A stretch of DNA of 64,000 nt from Streptomyces violaceorubidus (GCF_000717995.1 NZ_JODM01000001.1:682001-746000); one strand, 5' to 3'; shown: positions 16,394 to 26,424, counted from the stretch's first letter. Translations and numbers: made by a program. The notes: a model not told the origin generated them from the sequence alone.

Positions 16394-17425
16394 ATGACGA
16401 GTCCAATCGAGATTGAGGGTGCTGAAGCCTCTTCCGTCTTGGACAAAGAGAGCGCGCCGCAGGGTGACGCCCCGAAGCCCAAGGAGCCGGAGGGGCGCAA
16501 GCCCGGCCAGTTGATGTGGGCGCGCTTCAAGCGCGACCGGGCCGGTGTGATCTCTGCCTGCGTCGTCCTGTTCTTCTTCGTGATCGCCGCGGCGGCGCCG
16601 CTGATCTCGAAGGTCTACGGCAAGGACCCGTACACGCTGTACGGGCAGGACAATCCCGACCTCCTGGACATGTTCACCATGCCCGCCGCGCCCTTCGGCG
16701 GCATCGACGGCAACTTCTGGTTCGGCATCGAGCCGGGCCTGGGCCGCGACGTGTTCACCCAGCTGCTGTACGGCATGCGCAATTCGATGGCCACCGCGCT
16801 GGCGGCGACCATCATCATGACCGTGCTGGGTGTCCTGATCGGTCTGGCCGGCGGCTACTTCGGCGGCAAGGTCGACTACTGGCTCGGCCGGATCACCGAC
16901 TTCTTCATGGCCCTGCCCAGCCAGCTGTTCTTCGTCGCCGCGATGCCCGTCATCACCACCGTGTTCGTTGCCCCGGACAAGGAGACGCCCACCTACGTGC
17001 GCGCCGCCGCGATCATCATCGTGCTGTCCTTCCTGGGCTGGATGAGCATGGCCCGCATCGTCCGGGGCGCCACGATGTCCCTGCGCGACCGGGAGTTCAT
17101 CGAGGCCGCCCGGATCTCCGGGGCCTCGCCCTGGCGCATCCTCCGCAAGGAACTGCTGCCCAACATCGTGACTCCGACGCTGGTACAGGCGACGCTGACG
17201 CTGCCGAGCACCATCCTCAGCATCGCGTTCCTGTCCTTCGTGGGCGTGGGGTACGTCGAGCCCACGCCGGACTGGGGACGGATGTTCGCCATCGGCGCGG
17301 ACATCATCGAGCAGGACCCCTACTACATGCTCTTCCCCGGAGTCGCCATGGTGATCTTCATCGTGGCCTTCAACCTCCTCGGTGACTCGGTCCGGGACGC
17401 CTTCGACCCCAAGGGAAACCGCTGA
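16394..17425 (+). CDS. bldKA: BldKA-like oligopeptide ABC transporter permease (DppC/OppC type)
   Basis: The 343-residue inner-membrane permease has a hydrophilic N-terminus (1-45) and a first hydrophobic segment (VISACVVLFFFVIAAAAPLI). The five-helix BPD_transp_1 domain carries the EAA loop EFIEAARISGASPWRILRKELLPN, which docks on the ATPase. In S. coelicolor the bldK locus lies at this place in the genome with the same order: permease, binding protein, permease and two ATPases. BldK imports an extracellular oligopeptide signal needed for aerial growth. The ATG at 16394 has a poor ribosome binding site, and the leader ORF upstream might influence its translation. Confidence 0.88.
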   Translation: MTSPIEIEGAEASSVLDKESAPQGDAPKPKEPEGRKPGQLMWARFKRDRAGVISACVVLFFFVIAAAAPLISKVYGKDPYTLYGQDNPDLLDMFTMPAAPFGGIDGNFWFGIEPGLGRDVFTQLLYGMRNSMATALAATIIMTVLGVLIGLAGGYFGGKVDYWLGRITDFFMALPSQLFFVAAMPVITTVFVAPDKETPTYVRAAAIIIVLSFLGWMSMARIVRGATMSLRDREFIEAARISGASPWRILRKELLPNIVTPTLVQATLTLPSTILSIAFLSFVGVGYVEPTPDWGRMFAIGADIIEQDPYYMLFPGVAMVIFIVAFNLLGDSVRDAFDPKGNR

Positions 17426-17537
17426 GGCCAAGGGGAACCCCCCCCACACCCTCGCCCGGCCGGTTCGGTGCCGCTCAGCCCGGCCCCGGCCACGTACCAG
17501 CAGTGCTCACTACTCACAGGCAGGTGGATTCGTCCCT

Positions 17538-19340
17538 ATGAGCATTCTCCGTAACCGCACCGCGACGGCCGCGATAGTCGCAGTCGCCGCCGGCGCTCTG
17601 ACCCTCACCGCCTGCGGTGGTGGCGACAGCAACGGCTCTGCCAAGGACAACAGCAAGAAGAAGGAAGACGCCAAGTCGCAGTCGAAGCCGGTCCAGATCG
17701 GCGACGCGCAGGCGTCCACCGGCCCGGCCGCCGAGGTTCCGGGCGCCAAGCCGGGCGGTGTCGCGACCGTTTACCAGGAGGCGGACTTCTCCCACCTGGA
17801 CCCGGGCCAGATCTACGTCTCCGACGGCAAGCTGCTCAGCCGCCTCATCTTCCGCGGTCTGACCCAGTACGACGAGGACGAGAACGGCAACCTGACCGTC
17901 GTGGGCGACCTCGCCACGGACGCGGGCAAGCAGACCGACGGCGGCAAGACCTGGACGTACACCCTCAAGGACAACTTGAAGGACGCGAACGGGAACCCGA
18001 TCAACTCGGCGGACATCCGCCACACGGTCGAGCGCCTGTACGCCAACTACATCACCGACGGCCCGACCTACCTCCAGCAGTGGCTGTCCGGTGACGGCAC
18101 CACCTACCGCGACGCCTACGCGGGTCCGGACAAGGGCAAGCACCTGCCCGACAACGTCCTGGAGACGCCGGACGACAAGACGATTGTCTTCCACTTCAAG
18201 ACGGCTCGCCCCGACCTCCCGCAGATGCTGACCATGCCCGGTTACAGCGTCGTCCCGGAGGAGACGGACACCAAGGAGAAGTACGACTCCGCCCCCGTCG
18301 CCGCCGGTCCGTACAAGATCGCCGACTTCAAGCCGGGCAAGTCCATGAAGCTGGTCAAGAACACCCAGTGGGACCCCAAGTCCGACTCGGTGCGCCACCA
18401 GTACGTCGACGGCTTCAACATCGAGATGAACCACGATGACGAGGACCAGACGAAGACCCTCCTCGCCGACCAGGGTGCCGCCAAGAACGCCATGATGTTC
18501 ACCGGCCAGGTCGCCACGACACAGCTGCAGAAGGTTGTCGGCGACAAGGACGCGATGAAGAACCGCACGATCCAGGGCTACGCCCCCTACGTGTGGCAGC
18601 TCAACTTCAACCTGGACCGCGTCAAGGACAAGAAGCTCCGTGACGCGATCACCCTGGCCCTGCCCTCCGACGCGGTCTTCAAGGCCGACGGCGGTGCCTA
18701 CGGCGGTGAGGTCGCCAACTCGCTGATGTCGCCCACCACCCCGGGCTACGACGACACGTTCGACCCGTTCAACCGGGCCAAGAAGCCGAACGGCGACATC
18801 GCTGCCGCCAAGAAGCTGATCAAGGAAGGCGGCTTCGAGGGCAAGAGCCTCGTCTACGCCTACGGCAACACGCCGACCCGTCAGAAGCAGGCCGTCCTGA
18901 TCGCCGACGCCCTGGAGAAGATCGGTCTGGACATCCAGAAGAAGGAGATCGACTCCGCCACCTGGTACGAGCAGGTCGGCAAGGTCAAGAACGGCTACGA
19001 CCTGTACATGACCGGCTGGGGCCAGGACTGGCCGTCCGCGTCCACGGTCATCCCGCCGGTGTACGACGGCAAGCAGATCCAGGACGGCGCGTCGAACTAC
19101 TCGCACATCAACGACGAGCACGTCAACTCGGAGATCAAGCGCATCCAGCAGATCACCGACACGGCAGAGGCCACCAAGGCGTGGGCCGAGCTGAACGAGT
19201 ACATCTCCAAGGAGGTCAACCCGGCCGCCCCGATCTACTACACGAAGGTCTTCCAGATCTTCGGGTCGAACATCGGCGGCATCCGCTACAGCTCGGACTC
19301 GAGCTACGTGGACGTGACGCGGGTCTTCCTCAAGAAGTAG
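17538..19340 (+). CDS. bldKB: BldKB-like oligopeptide-binding lipoprotein
   Basis: The 600-residue lipoprotein has signal peptide MSILRNRTATAAIVAVAAGA with lipobox LTAC followed by GGG. A charged linker (KDNSKKKEDAKSQSK) precedes a complete SBP_bac_5 fold: SRLIFRGLTQYDEDENG, TWTYTLKDNLK, AAGPYKI, and VYAYGNTPTRQKQAVLIADALEKIG. It captures oligopeptides outside the membrane and passes them to the BldKA/BldKC permease. AGGTGGA about 10 bp before ATG 17538 is the ribosome binding site. A strong hairpin 17 bp after the stop probably lets this subunit be made in excess over the downstream membrane and ATPase subunits. Confidence 0.9.
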   Translation: MSILRNRTATAAIVAVAAGALTLTACGGGDSNGSAKDNSKKKEDAKSQSKPVQIGDAQASTGPAAEVPGAKPGGVATVYQEADFSHLDPGQIYVSDGKLLSRLIFRGLTQYDEDENGNLTVVGDLATDAGKQTDGGKTWTYTLKDNLKDANGNPINSADIRHTVERLYANYITDGPTYLQQWLSGDGTTYRDAYAGPDKGKHLPDNVLETPDDKTIVFHFKTARPDLPQMLTMPGYSVVPEETDTKEKYDSAPVAAGPYKIADFKPGKSMKLVKNTQWDPKSDSVRHQYVDGFNIEMNHDDEDQTKTLLADQGAAKNAMMFTGQVATTQLQKVVGDKDAMKNRTIQGYAPYVWQLNFNLDRVKDKKLRDAITLALPSDAVFKADGGAYGGEVANSLMSPTTPGYDDTFDPFNRAKKPNGDIAAAKKLIKEGGFEGKSLVYAYGNTPTRQKQAVLIADALEKIGLDIQKKEIDSATWYEQVGKVKNGYDLYMTGWGQDWPSASTVIPPVYDGKQIQDGASNYSHINDEHVNSEIKRIQQITDTAEATKAWAELNEYISKEVNPAAPIYYTKVFQIFGSNIGGIRYSSDSSYVDVTRVFLKK

Positions 19341-19357
19341 TCCGCACGGTCGGGAAA

Positions 19358-19391
19358 CCGGTGGGGGCGCGCGGCGGAGCGCCCCCACCGG
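19358..19391 (+). terminator. Strong hairpin inside the bldK operon (attenuator/partial terminator)
   Basis: Thirteen-base arms CCGGTGGGGGCGC (19358-19370) and GCGCCCCCACCGG (19379-19391) pair perfectly around an 8-base loop. It lies just after the stop of bldKB and 59 bp before bldKC, in the middle of an otherwise co-directional operon. No U-run follows, which is usual for Streptomyces. It may reduce read-through or block 3' decay of the bldKB message. Confidence 0.75.
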
Positions 19392-19450
19392 CCCCGGTTC
19401 CCTCAGACCTCCCCATCCGACTGCCGCAGTCCTGAGAGCAGCTGTCTGCC

Positions 19451-20428
19451 ATGCTTCAATTCCTCATTCGCCGGTCCTTCGGCGCGGTGCTGATCCTGGT
19501 GTTGATCAGTGCCTTCACCTTCTTCATGTTCTTCGCGATCCCGCAGGACCCGGCCCTGCTGGCCTGTGGCAAGAACTGCACTCCGGACGCGCTGGAGATC
19601 ATCCACAAGAACCTGGGCCTCGACCAGCCGGTCACGGTCCAGTACTGGCACTTCCTGGCCGGCATCTTCACCGGACGCGACTTCGCCGTCGGCCACTGCG
19701 ACGCCCCCTGCTTCGGCGTCTCCTTCGCCAACAACCAGAACGTCTGGGACACGATCCTCGACCGCTTCCCGCTGACCCTCTCGCTCACCGCGGGCAGCCT
19801 GGTGGTCTTCCTGGTGGTCGGTCTCGGTGCCGGCATGGTGGCGGCGAAGAAGCGCGGCACCTGGCTGGACAAGGTGTTCAGCTCCGGTTCGCTCGTCGTC
19901 AGCTCGCTGCAGATCTACTTCCTCGGTCCGCTCGTGCTGCTCCTCTTCGTCTACAGCACCGGCTGGCTGGAGAAGCCGAAGTACGTGCCGATCTCCGAGG
20001 ACGCCGCAGGCTGGTTCGCGGGCCTGTTGATCCCCTGGGTCGTCATGGCCACTATCTTCACCGCCAACTACACGCGTATGAGCCGGTCGTCGATGATCGA
20101 GCAACTTCAGGAAGAACACGTGAAGGCGGCCCGGGCCAAGGGCATGTCGGGCAACTACACCTTCTTCCGCTACGCCTGGCGCGGTTCCCTCGTGCCCATC
20201 GTCACCATCCTCGGCATCGACCTGTCCTCGCTGCTCGGCGGCGGCATGGTGACCGAGCTGACGTTCGGGCTGGCCGGGATCGGCCGGCTCGCGCTGCAGT
20301 CCGTCATCGACAAGGACCTGCCGATGCTGATGGGCGTGATGCTCATCAGCGCCGCGCTCATCATCGTCTTCAACCTGATCGTGGACGCCCTGTACGCCGT
20401 CATCGACCCGCGCGTGCGCCTGTCCTAG
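19451..20428 (+). CDS. bldKC: BldKC-like oligopeptide ABC transporter permease (DppB/OppB type)
   Basis: The 325-residue permease begins with the OppB-type signature MLQFLIRRSFGAVLILVLIS, where the first helix is followed by an extracytoplasmic loop. The five-helix domain with EAA loop EEHVKAARAKGMSGNYTFFRYAWRGSLVPI follows. It forms the translocation channel with BldKA. The ATG at 19451 is 110 bp after bldKB and the intervening hairpin. The periplasmic-side loop contains four Cys (CGKNC, CDAPC), unusual for an OppB protein and possibly disulfide-bonded. Confidence 0.9.
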   Translation: MLQFLIRRSFGAVLILVLISAFTFFMFFAIPQDPALLACGKNCTPDALEIIHKNLGLDQPVTVQYWHFLAGIFTGRDFAVGHCDAPCFGVSFANNQNVWDTILDRFPLTLSLTAGSLVVFLVVGLGAGMVAAKKRGTWLDKVFSSGSLVVSSLQIYFLGPLVLLLFVYSTGWLEKPKYVPISEDAAGWFAGLLIPWVVMATIFTANYTRMSRSSMIEQLQEEHVKAARAKGMSGNYTFFRYAWRGSLVPIVTILGIDLSSLLGGGMVTELTFGLAGIGRLALQSVIDKDLPMLMGVMLISAALIIVFNLIVDALYAVIDPRVRLS

Positions 20429-20438
20429 GAGAACCACC

Positions 20439-21500
20439 GTGACCACTCAGACCAAGCCCGAAGAGGCCCCGGCCGCCGCCGCGGGGGACGCGTTTCTCTC
20501 GGTGCGCGACCTCAAGGTCCACTTCTCCACCGAGGGCGGCGTCGTCAAGGCGGTGGACGGGCTCTCCTTCGACCTGGAGCGGGGCAAGACCCTCGGCATC
20601 GTCGGCGAGTCCGGCTCCGGCAAGTCGGTGACCAACCTGGCCGTCCTCGGCCTGCACGACCGCCGCAGGACCGCCGTCGAGGGATCCATCGCGCTGGACG
20701 GCCAGGAGCTGACCGAGGCCAGCGAGAAGCAGCTGGAGAAGCTGCGCGGCAAGAAGATGGCGATGATCTTCCAGGACGCGCTCACCGCGCTGTCGCCGTA
20801 CTACACGGTCGGCCGGCAGATCGGCGAGCCGTACATGAAGCACAACGGGGCGTCCAAGCGGGACGCCCGGGTGCGCGCCATCGACCTGCTGCAGAAGGTG
20901 GGCATCCCGCACCCGCAGAAGCGGGTCGACGACTACCCTCACCAGTTCTCCGGCGGTATGCGCCAGCGCGCCATGATCGCCATGGCCCTCGCGTGCAACC
21001 CCGACCTGCTCATCGCGGACGAGCCCACCACGGCGCTCGACGTGACCGTCCAGGCGCAGATCCTCGACCTGCTCAAGGACCTGCAGCAGGAGTTCGGCTC
21101 CGCGATCATCATGATCACCCACGACCTGGGCGTGGTCGGCAACATGGCCGACGACATCCTCGTCATGTACGCGGGCCGGGCCGTCGAGCGCGGCTCGGTG
21201 CGCGAGGTGCTCAAGACGCCGCAGCACCCGTACACCTGGGGTCTGCTGAGCTCGATGCCGAACCTCACCTCCGACGTCGACGAGCCGCTGATGCCGATCC
21301 CGGGGTCGCCGCCCTCGCTGCTGAACCCGCCCTCCGGGTGCGCGTTCCACCCGCGGTGCGGCTTCACCGACCTGGTCTCCGGCGAGCGGTGCTCGGGTGA
21401 GCGTCCGACGCTTCCGGGCGGCCGGGCCGCCGCCTGTCACCTGACGGGTGAGCAGCGGCAGCAGGTGTTCATCGAGAAGATTCAGCCCCGGCTGGGCTGA
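20439..21500 (+). CDS. bldKD: BldKD-like oligopeptide ABC transporter ATPase (OppD/DppD type)
   Basis: This 353-residue nucleotide-binding subunit has Walker A GESGSGKS, the signature [15 protein letters not shown], Walker [13 protein letters not shown] and the H-loop ITHD. The OppD/F C-terminal region carries Cys residues (GCAFHPRC...GERCSGE...AACHL) that in some Opp/Dpp proteins bind an iron-sulfur cluster. It hydrolyses ATP to drive peptide import together with the next gene product. It starts at GTG 20439, 10 bp after the bldKC stop, with TAGGAGA as ribosome binding site. Confidence 0.92.
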   Translation: MTTQTKPEEAPAAAAGDAFLSVRDLKVHFSTEGGVVKAVDGLSFDLERGKTLGIVGESGSGKSVTNLAVLGLHDRRRTAVEGSIALDGQELTEASEKQLEKLRGKKMAMIFQDALTALSPYYTVGRQIGEPYMKHNGASKRDARVRAIDLLQKVGIPHPQKRVDDYPHQFSGGMRQRAMIAMALACNPDLLIADEPTTALDVTVQAQILDLLKDLQQEFGSAIIMITHDLGVVGNMADDILVMYAGRAVERGSVREVLKTPQHPYTWGLLSSMPNLTSDVDEPLMPIPGSPPSLLNPPSGCAFHPRCGFTDLVSGERCSGERPTLPGGRAAACHLTGEQRQQVFIEKIQPRLG

Positions 21501-21527
21501 GCGGAAACCGGCGACTGGGGCATCACC

Positions 21528-22673
21528 ATGAGCGACAACAGCAAGACCACCACAGCGGTGGCCGACGACTTCCCGCAGCAGCGGGACGGCGACACCGCGC
21601 CGCTTCTCAAGGTCAGCGGCCTGGCGAAGCACTTCCCGATCAAGGGCGGCTTCCCGATCAAGCGCACCGTCGGCCACGTCAAGGCCGTCGACGGCGTCGA
21701 CTTCGAGGTCTTCCCGGGCGAGAGCCTCGGCCTCGTCGGCGAGTCCGGCTGCGGCAAGTCGACCACCGGCCGGCTGCTGACCCGCCTGTACGAGCCGACC
21801 CAGGGCACCATCGAGTACCAGGGCAAGGACATCAGCCGGGCCAACCGGCGACAGCTGGCGCCGATCCGGTCCGAGATCCAGATGATCTTCCAGGACCCGT
21901 ACGCCTCGCTGAACCCGCGGCAGACGGTCGGCACGATCATCTCGGGCCCGATGGAGATCAACGGGATCAACCCGCCCGGCGGCCGGGAGAAGCGCGTCCG
22001 CGAGCTCCTGGAGATCGTCGGTCTCAACCCGGAGCACTACAACCGCTTCCCGCACGAGTTCTCCGGCGGCCAGCGGCAGCGCATCGGGGTGGCCCGCGCG
22101 GTCGCGCTGCAGCCCAAGCTCATCGTCGCCGACGAGCCGGTCTCCGCCCTCGACGTGTCGATCCAGGCCCAGGTGGTGAACCTGCTGCAGGAGGTGCAGC
22201 GGGAGATGGGCATCGCGTTCGTGTTCATCGCCCACGACCTGGCGATCGTGCGGCACTTCTCGCAGCGCGTCGCGGTGATGTACCTGGGCAAGATCGTGGA
22301 GATCGCGGACCGCGACTCGCTCTACAACCGCCCCCGTCACCCGTACACGCACGCGCTGCTGTCGGCCGTGCCCGAGGCGGACCTGGACGCCGACAAGAAG
22401 GAGCGGATCCGGCTGGAGGGCGACGTGCCCTCGCCGATCTCGCCGCCCTCCGGCTGCCGGTTCCGCACCCGGTGCTGGAAGGCGCAGGACAAGTGCGCCA
22501 CCGAGGAGCCGCCGCTCGTGCAGCTCTCCGGGAACCGTGAGGGCCACCTGACGGCCTGCCACTTCCCGGAGGAGGGCTCGACGGAGGCCAGGACCGAGGA
22601 CATCGTCATGGACCCGGGCCTGAAGGCGATGGAGGACGGCGCCGACGGCGGTACGGCGGTCTCCAAGGCCTGA
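21528..22673 (+). CDS. bldKE: BldKE-like oligopeptide ABC transporter ATPase (OppF/DppF type)
   Basis: The 381-residue second ATPase has Walker [10 protein letters not shown], signature [14 protein letters not shown], Walker [13 protein letters not shown] and switch [12 protein letters not shown]. The C-terminal Cys-containing oligopeptide domain ([15 protein letters not shown]) is present. It pairs with BldKD as the heterodimeric motor. Compared with the paralogue at 27401 it carries about 25 extra residues of acidic tail ([22 protein letters not shown]). The ATG at 21528 is 27 bp after bldKD. A GC-rich hairpin follows the stop. Confidence 0.92.
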   Translation: MSDNSKTTTAVADDFPQQRDGDTAPLLKVSGLAKHFPIKGGFPIKRTVGHVKAVDGVDFEVFPGESLGLVGESGCGKSTTGRLLTRLYEPTQGTIEYQGKDISRANRRQLAPIRSEIQMIFQDPYASLNPRQTVGTIISGPMEINGINPPGGREKRVRELLEIVGLNPEHYNRFPHEFSGGQRQRIGVARAVALQPKLIVADEPVSALDVSIQAQVVNLLQEVQREMGIAFVFIAHDLAIVRHFSQRVAVMYLGKIVEIADRDSLYNRPRHPYTHALLSAVPEADLDADKKERIRLEGDVPSPISPPSGCRFRTRCWKAQDKCATEEPPLVQLSGNREGHLTACHFPEEGSTEARTEDIVMDPGLKAMEDGADGGTAVSKA

Positions 22674-22695
22674 GCGCGACGCAGGGCGACGCCCG

Positions 22696-22730
22696 GGGCG
22701 GCGGCGGGAGGAGGACTCCGGCCGCCGCCC
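22696..22730 (+). terminator. GC-rich hairpin terminator after bldKE
   Basis: The arms GGGCGGCGGC (22696-22705) and GCCGCCGCCC (22721-22730) pair perfectly around a 15-base loop that can form a small inner GGAG/CTCC stem. It separates the bldK operon from the second ABC operon. Confidence 0.65.
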
Positions 22731-22872
22731 TCGCGCATGCCGCCCCCTCCTGCACCCGTCCGGAGGACACCGGCAACCCGTACGGACCGGACGGGTGTGC
22801 GCCCCCGAGTACGCCCCTCGAAGCTGGACCGGAACGGACCAGCGGACGAGTCAGGGCACGAGGAGGCACTCC

Positions 22873-24510
22873 ATGCGCGGAGCCACGTACGCCACACGGG
22901 CCGCTTGCGCGGCGGCGGTAGTCCTCGCGGCGACGGCCTGCGGGGGCGGAGGCGGGGACGGAGGCGGCGACGGGGGCGGCGGCGGCGTGCTCAGCTCCTC
23001 CTGGGGCGACCCCCAGAACCCGCTGGAGCCGGCCAACACCAACGAGGTGCAGGGCGGCAAGGTCCTCGACATGATCTTCCGGGGGCTGAAGAAGTACGAC
23101 CCCGAGACCGGCGAGGCCAAGGACATGCTCGCCGAGAAGATCGACACGTCCGACTCGATGAACTTCACCATCACCGTCAAGGACGGCTGGACCTTCAGCA
23201 ACGGCGAGAAGGTCACCGCCCAGTCCTTCGTGGACGCCTGGAACTACGGCGCGAGCCTGAAGAACAACCAGCGCAACGCGTACTTCTTCGCGTACATCGA
23301 CGGCTACGACAAGGTGCACCCCGAGGACGGGGGCAAGCAGAGCGCCGACACGCTCTCCGGGCTGAAGGTGACCGGTCCGCGCACCTTCACCGTCAAGCTC
23401 AACCAGAAGTTCTCCAGCTTCCCCGACACCCTCGGCTACAACGCCTTCGCGCCGCTGCCCAAGGCGTTCTTCGACGACCACGACGCCTGGCTGAAGAAGC
23501 CGGTCGGCAACGGCCCCTACCAGGTCGACAACTACACCCGCGGCTCCCAGATGTCCCTGCGCACGTGGGCCGACTACCCGGGTGACGACAAGGCGCAGAA
23601 CGGCGGCGTGGACCTCAAGGTCTACACCGACAACAACACCGCCTACACCGACCTGATCGCGGGCAACCTCGACCTCGTCGACGACGTCCCGGCCTCCCAG
23701 CTGAAGAACGTCAAGAACGACCTCGGCGACCGGTACATCAACACCCCGGCCGGCATCATCCAGACCCTCGCCTTCCCGTTCTACGACAACGACTGGAACA
23801 AGTCCGGCTCCGACAAGGTCCGCACCGGCCTGTCCATGGCCATCGACCGCAAGCAGATCACCGACACGATCTTCCAGCACACCCGCACCCCGGCCACCGA
23901 CTGGACCTCACCGGTCCTCGGCGAGGACGGCGGATACAAGCCGGGCCTGTGCGGGGACGCCTGCGAGTACGACGCCGAGCAGGCGAAGAAGCTGATCAAG
24001 GAGGGCGGCGGCCTGCCCGGCGGGCAGGTCAAGATCACCTACAACGCCGACACCGGCTCCCACAAGCAGTGGGTCGACGCGGTCTGCAACTCCATCAACA
24101 ACGCCCTGGACAACGACCGCGCCTGCGCGGGCAACCCGGTCGGCACCTTCGCCGACTTCCGCAACCAGATCACCGGCAAGAAGATGAGCGGCCCCTTCCG
24201 CGCCGGCTGGCAGATGGACTACCCGCTCATCCAGAACTTCCTCCAGCCGCTCTACTACACCAACGCCTCCTCCAACGACGGCAAGTGGTCCAACAAGGAG
24301 TTCGACGGGCTCGTCGACAAGGCCAACGGCCAGACCGACACCGCCGAGGCCGTCAAGACCTTCCAGCAGGCCGAGGAGGTCGTCCGCGACAACATGGCCG
24401 CCATCCCGCTCTGGTACCAGAACGGCAGCGCCGGCTACTCCGACCGGCTCTCCAACGTGAAGCTCAACCCGTTCAGCGTCCCGGTCTACAACGAGATCAA
24501 GGTCGGCTGA
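22873..24510 (+). CDS. Oligopeptide-binding lipoprotein of the second ABC importer
   Basis: The 545-residue lipoprotein has signal peptide MRGATYATRAACAAAVVLAA, lipobox TAC followed by a Gly-rich linker, and an SBP_bac_5 fold of normal length: ILSSSWGDPQNPL-type start, 'IFRGLKKYDPETGEAKDML', 'GNGPYQV'. Its ribosome binding site AGGAGG (22861-22866) and first residues match the short leader ORF at 16102. It is the first gene of a five-gene operon (binding protein, two permeases, two ATPases with mostly overlapping genes) and should deliver peptides to it. The ligand cannot be told from sequence. It is quite diverged from BldKB. Confidence 0.9.
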   Translation: MRGATYATRAACAAAVVLAATACGGGGGDGGGDGGGGGVLSSSWGDPQNPLEPANTNEVQGGKVLDMIFRGLKKYDPETGEAKDMLAEKIDTSDSMNFTITVKDGWTFSNGEKVTAQSFVDAWNYGASLKNNQRNAYFFAYIDGYDKVHPEDGGKQSADTLSGLKVTGPRTFTVKLNQKFSSFPDTLGYNAFAPLPKAFFDDHDAWLKKPVGNGPYQVDNYTRGSQMSLRTWADYPGDDKAQNGGVDLKVYTDNNTAYTDLIAGNLDLVDDVPASQLKNVKNDLGDRYINTPAGIIQTLAFPFYDNDWNKSGSDKVRTGLSMAIDRKQITDTIFQHTRTPATDWTSPVLGEDGGYKPGLCGDACEYDAEQAKKLIKEGGGLPGGQVKITYNADTGSHKQWVDAVCNSINNALDNDRACAGNPVGTFADFRNQITGKKMSGPFRAGWQMDYPLIQNFLQPLYYTNASSNDGKWSNKEFDGLVDKANGQTDTAEAVKTFQQAEEVVRDNMAAIPLWYQNGSAGYSDRLSNVKLNPFSVPVYNEIKVG

Positions 24511-24519
24511 GGGGGCGCC

Positions 24520-25443
24520 ATGGGACGCTATGTCGTCCGGCGGCTGCTCCAGATGATCCCGGTCTTCATCGGGGCGACGCTGCTGATCTTCCTGATGGTC
24601 AACGTGATGGGCGACCCGATCGCGGGCCTGTGCGGCGACCGGGAGTGCGACCCGGCGACCGCCGCGCAGCTGCGGCACGAGTTCGGCCTCGACCAGCCCG
24701 TGTGGCAGCAGTACGCCACCTACATGGGCAACGTCTTCACCGGCGACTTCGGCACCGCCTTCAACGGTCAGCCGGTCACTGAGCTGATCAGGACGGCGTT
24801 CCCGGTCACCATCCGGCTCACCATCGTCGCGATCCTCTTCGAGATCGTCGTCGGCATCGTCCTCGGCGTCGTCACCGGCCTGCGCCGCGGCCGCCCCGTC
24901 GACACCGGGGTGCTGCTCCTGACCCTCGTCGTCATCTCCGTCCCCACCTTCGTCACCGGCCTGCTGCTCCAGCTGCTGCTCGGCGTCAAATGGGGCTGGA
25001 TCGACCCGGCGGTCTCCTCCGAGGCGGCCTTCGGCGAGCTGATCGTCCCCGGACTGGTCCTCGCCTCGGTCTCACTGGCCTACGTCACCCGGCTGACCCG
25101 TACCTCCATCGCCGAGAACCGGCGCTCCGACTACGTCCGCACCGCCATCGCCAAGGGCCTGCCCCGCCACCGGGTCATCACCCGGCACCTGCTGCGCAAC
25201 TCCCTCATCCCCGTCGTCACCTTCATCGGCACCGACATCGGCGCCCTGATGGGCGGCGCCATCGTCACCGAGCGGATCTTCAACATCCACGGGGTCGGCT
25301 ACCAGCTCTACCAGGGCATCCTGCGCCAGAACACCCAGACCGTCGTCGGCTTCGTCACCATCCTGGTGCTCGTCTTCCTCGTCGCCAACCTCGTCGTCGA
25401 CCTCCTGTACGCCGTACTCGACCCGAGGATCCGCTATGCCTGA
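24520..25443 (+). CDS. Peptide ABC transporter permease (DppB/OppB type), second importer
   Basis: The 307-residue permease starts MGRYVVRRLLQMIPVFIGATLLIFLMVNV, the classic OppB opening. The extracytoplasmic loop contains CGDRECDPAT and the EAA loop is DYVRTAIAKGLPRHRVITRHLLRNSLIPVV. The ATG at 24520 follows the binding-protein gene by 9 bp with GAGGGGG as ribosome binding site. Its end overlaps the start of the next permease by 8 bp, so coupled translation is likely. Confidence 0.92.
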   Translation: MGRYVVRRLLQMIPVFIGATLLIFLMVNVMGDPIAGLCGDRECDPATAAQLRHEFGLDQPVWQQYATYMGNVFTGDFGTAFNGQPVTELIRTAFPVTIRLTIVAILFEIVVGIVLGVVTGLRRGRPVDTGVLLLTLVVISVPTFVTGLLLQLLLGVKWGWIDPAVSSEAAFGELIVPGLVLASVSLAYVTRLTRTSIAENRRSDYVRTAIAKGLPRHRVITRHLLRNSLIPVVTFIGTDIGALMGGAIVTERIFNIHGVGYQLYQGILRQNTQTVVGFVTILVLVFLVANLVVDLLYAVLDPRIRYA

Positions 25444-26416
25444 ACAGGAGCCCTACGAGCCCGAACGCGCCATCGCCGGTACCGGCATGGGCGGCACGAT
25501 GGACCTCGGCGCCAGCGAGGCGGTCACGCTGGAGCAGCCGCCCGGGCCGGACGGGGCGGACCCGCGGGACAAGCCCCGCAGCCTGTGGTCCGACGCCTGG
25601 CACGACCTGCGCCGCAACCCCGTCTTCATCATCTCGGCGCTGGTCATCCTCTTCCTGGTCGTCATCTCCATCTGGCCCTCGCTGATCGCCTCCGGCAGCC
25701 CTCTCAAGTGCGACCTGGCCAAGGCCCAGGAGGGCTCCCAGCCCGGCCATCCCTTCGGCTTCAACGGCCAGGGCTGCGACGTCTACACCCGTACCGTCTA
25801 CGGCGCCCGCACCTCGGTCGCGGTGGGCATCCTCGCCACGCTCGGCGTCGCCGTCCTCGGCAGCGTCCTCGGCGGCCTCGCCGGGTTCTTCGGCGGCGGC
25901 GGGGACGCGGTGCTGTCCCGGATCACCGACATCTTCTTCGCGATCCCGGTCGTCCTGGGCGGACTCGTCCTCCTCTCCGTCATCACCAGCAACACCATCT
26001 GGCCGGTCATCGGCTTCATCGTGCTGCTCGGCTGGCCGCAGATCTCCCGCATCGCCCGCGGCTCCGTCATCACCGCCAAGCAGAACGACTACGTGCAGGC
26101 GGCGCGGGCGCTCGGCGCCTCCAACTCGCGGCTCCTGCTGCGGCACATCGCGCCCAACGCCGTCGCCCCGGTCATCGTCGTGGCGACCATCGCGCTCGGC
26201 ACCTACATCTCCCTGGAGGCGACCCTGTCCTTCCTCGGCGTCGGCCTCAAGCCGCCCAGCGTCTCCTGGGGCATCGACATCTCCTCCGCCGCCCCCTACG
26301 TGCGCAACGCCCCGCACGCGCTGCTGTGGCCGTCCGGGGCGCTCGCCATCACCGTCCTCGCGTTCATCATGCTCGGCGACGCGGTGCGCGACGCCCTCGA
26401 CCCGAAGCTGAGGTGA
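25436..26416 (+). CDS. Peptide ABC transporter permease (DppC/OppC type), second importer
   Basis: The 326-residue permease has an N-terminal hydrophilic part (1-60) and a first helix (VFIISALVILFLVVISIWPSLI). A short periplasmic segment with two Cys (CDLAKAQEG...GQGCDV) follows, then the permease domain with EAA loop DYVQAARALGASNSRLLLRHIAPNAVAPVI. It pairs with the upstream OppB-type protein. The ATG at 25436 lies inside the end of the previous gene. The next gene, an ATPase, starts immediately after its TGA, with its ribosome binding site overlapping the stop region. Confidence 0.92.
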   Translation: MPEQEPYEPERAIAGTGMGGTMDLGASEAVTLEQPPGPDGADPRDKPRSLWSDAWHDLRRNPVFIISALVILFLVVISIWPSLIASGSPLKCDLAKAQEGSQPGHPFGFNGQGCDVYTRTVYGARTSVAVGILATLGVAVLGSVLGGLAGFFGGGGDAVLSRITDIFFAIPVVLGGLVLLSVITSNTIWPVIGFIVLLGWPQISRIARGSVITAKQNDYVQAARALGASNSRLLLRHIAPNAVAPVIVVATIALGTYISLEATLSFLGVGLKPPSVSWGIDISSAAPYVRNAPHALLWPSGALAITVLAFIMLGDAVRDALDPKLR

Positions 26417-26424
26417 GCCGCCGC

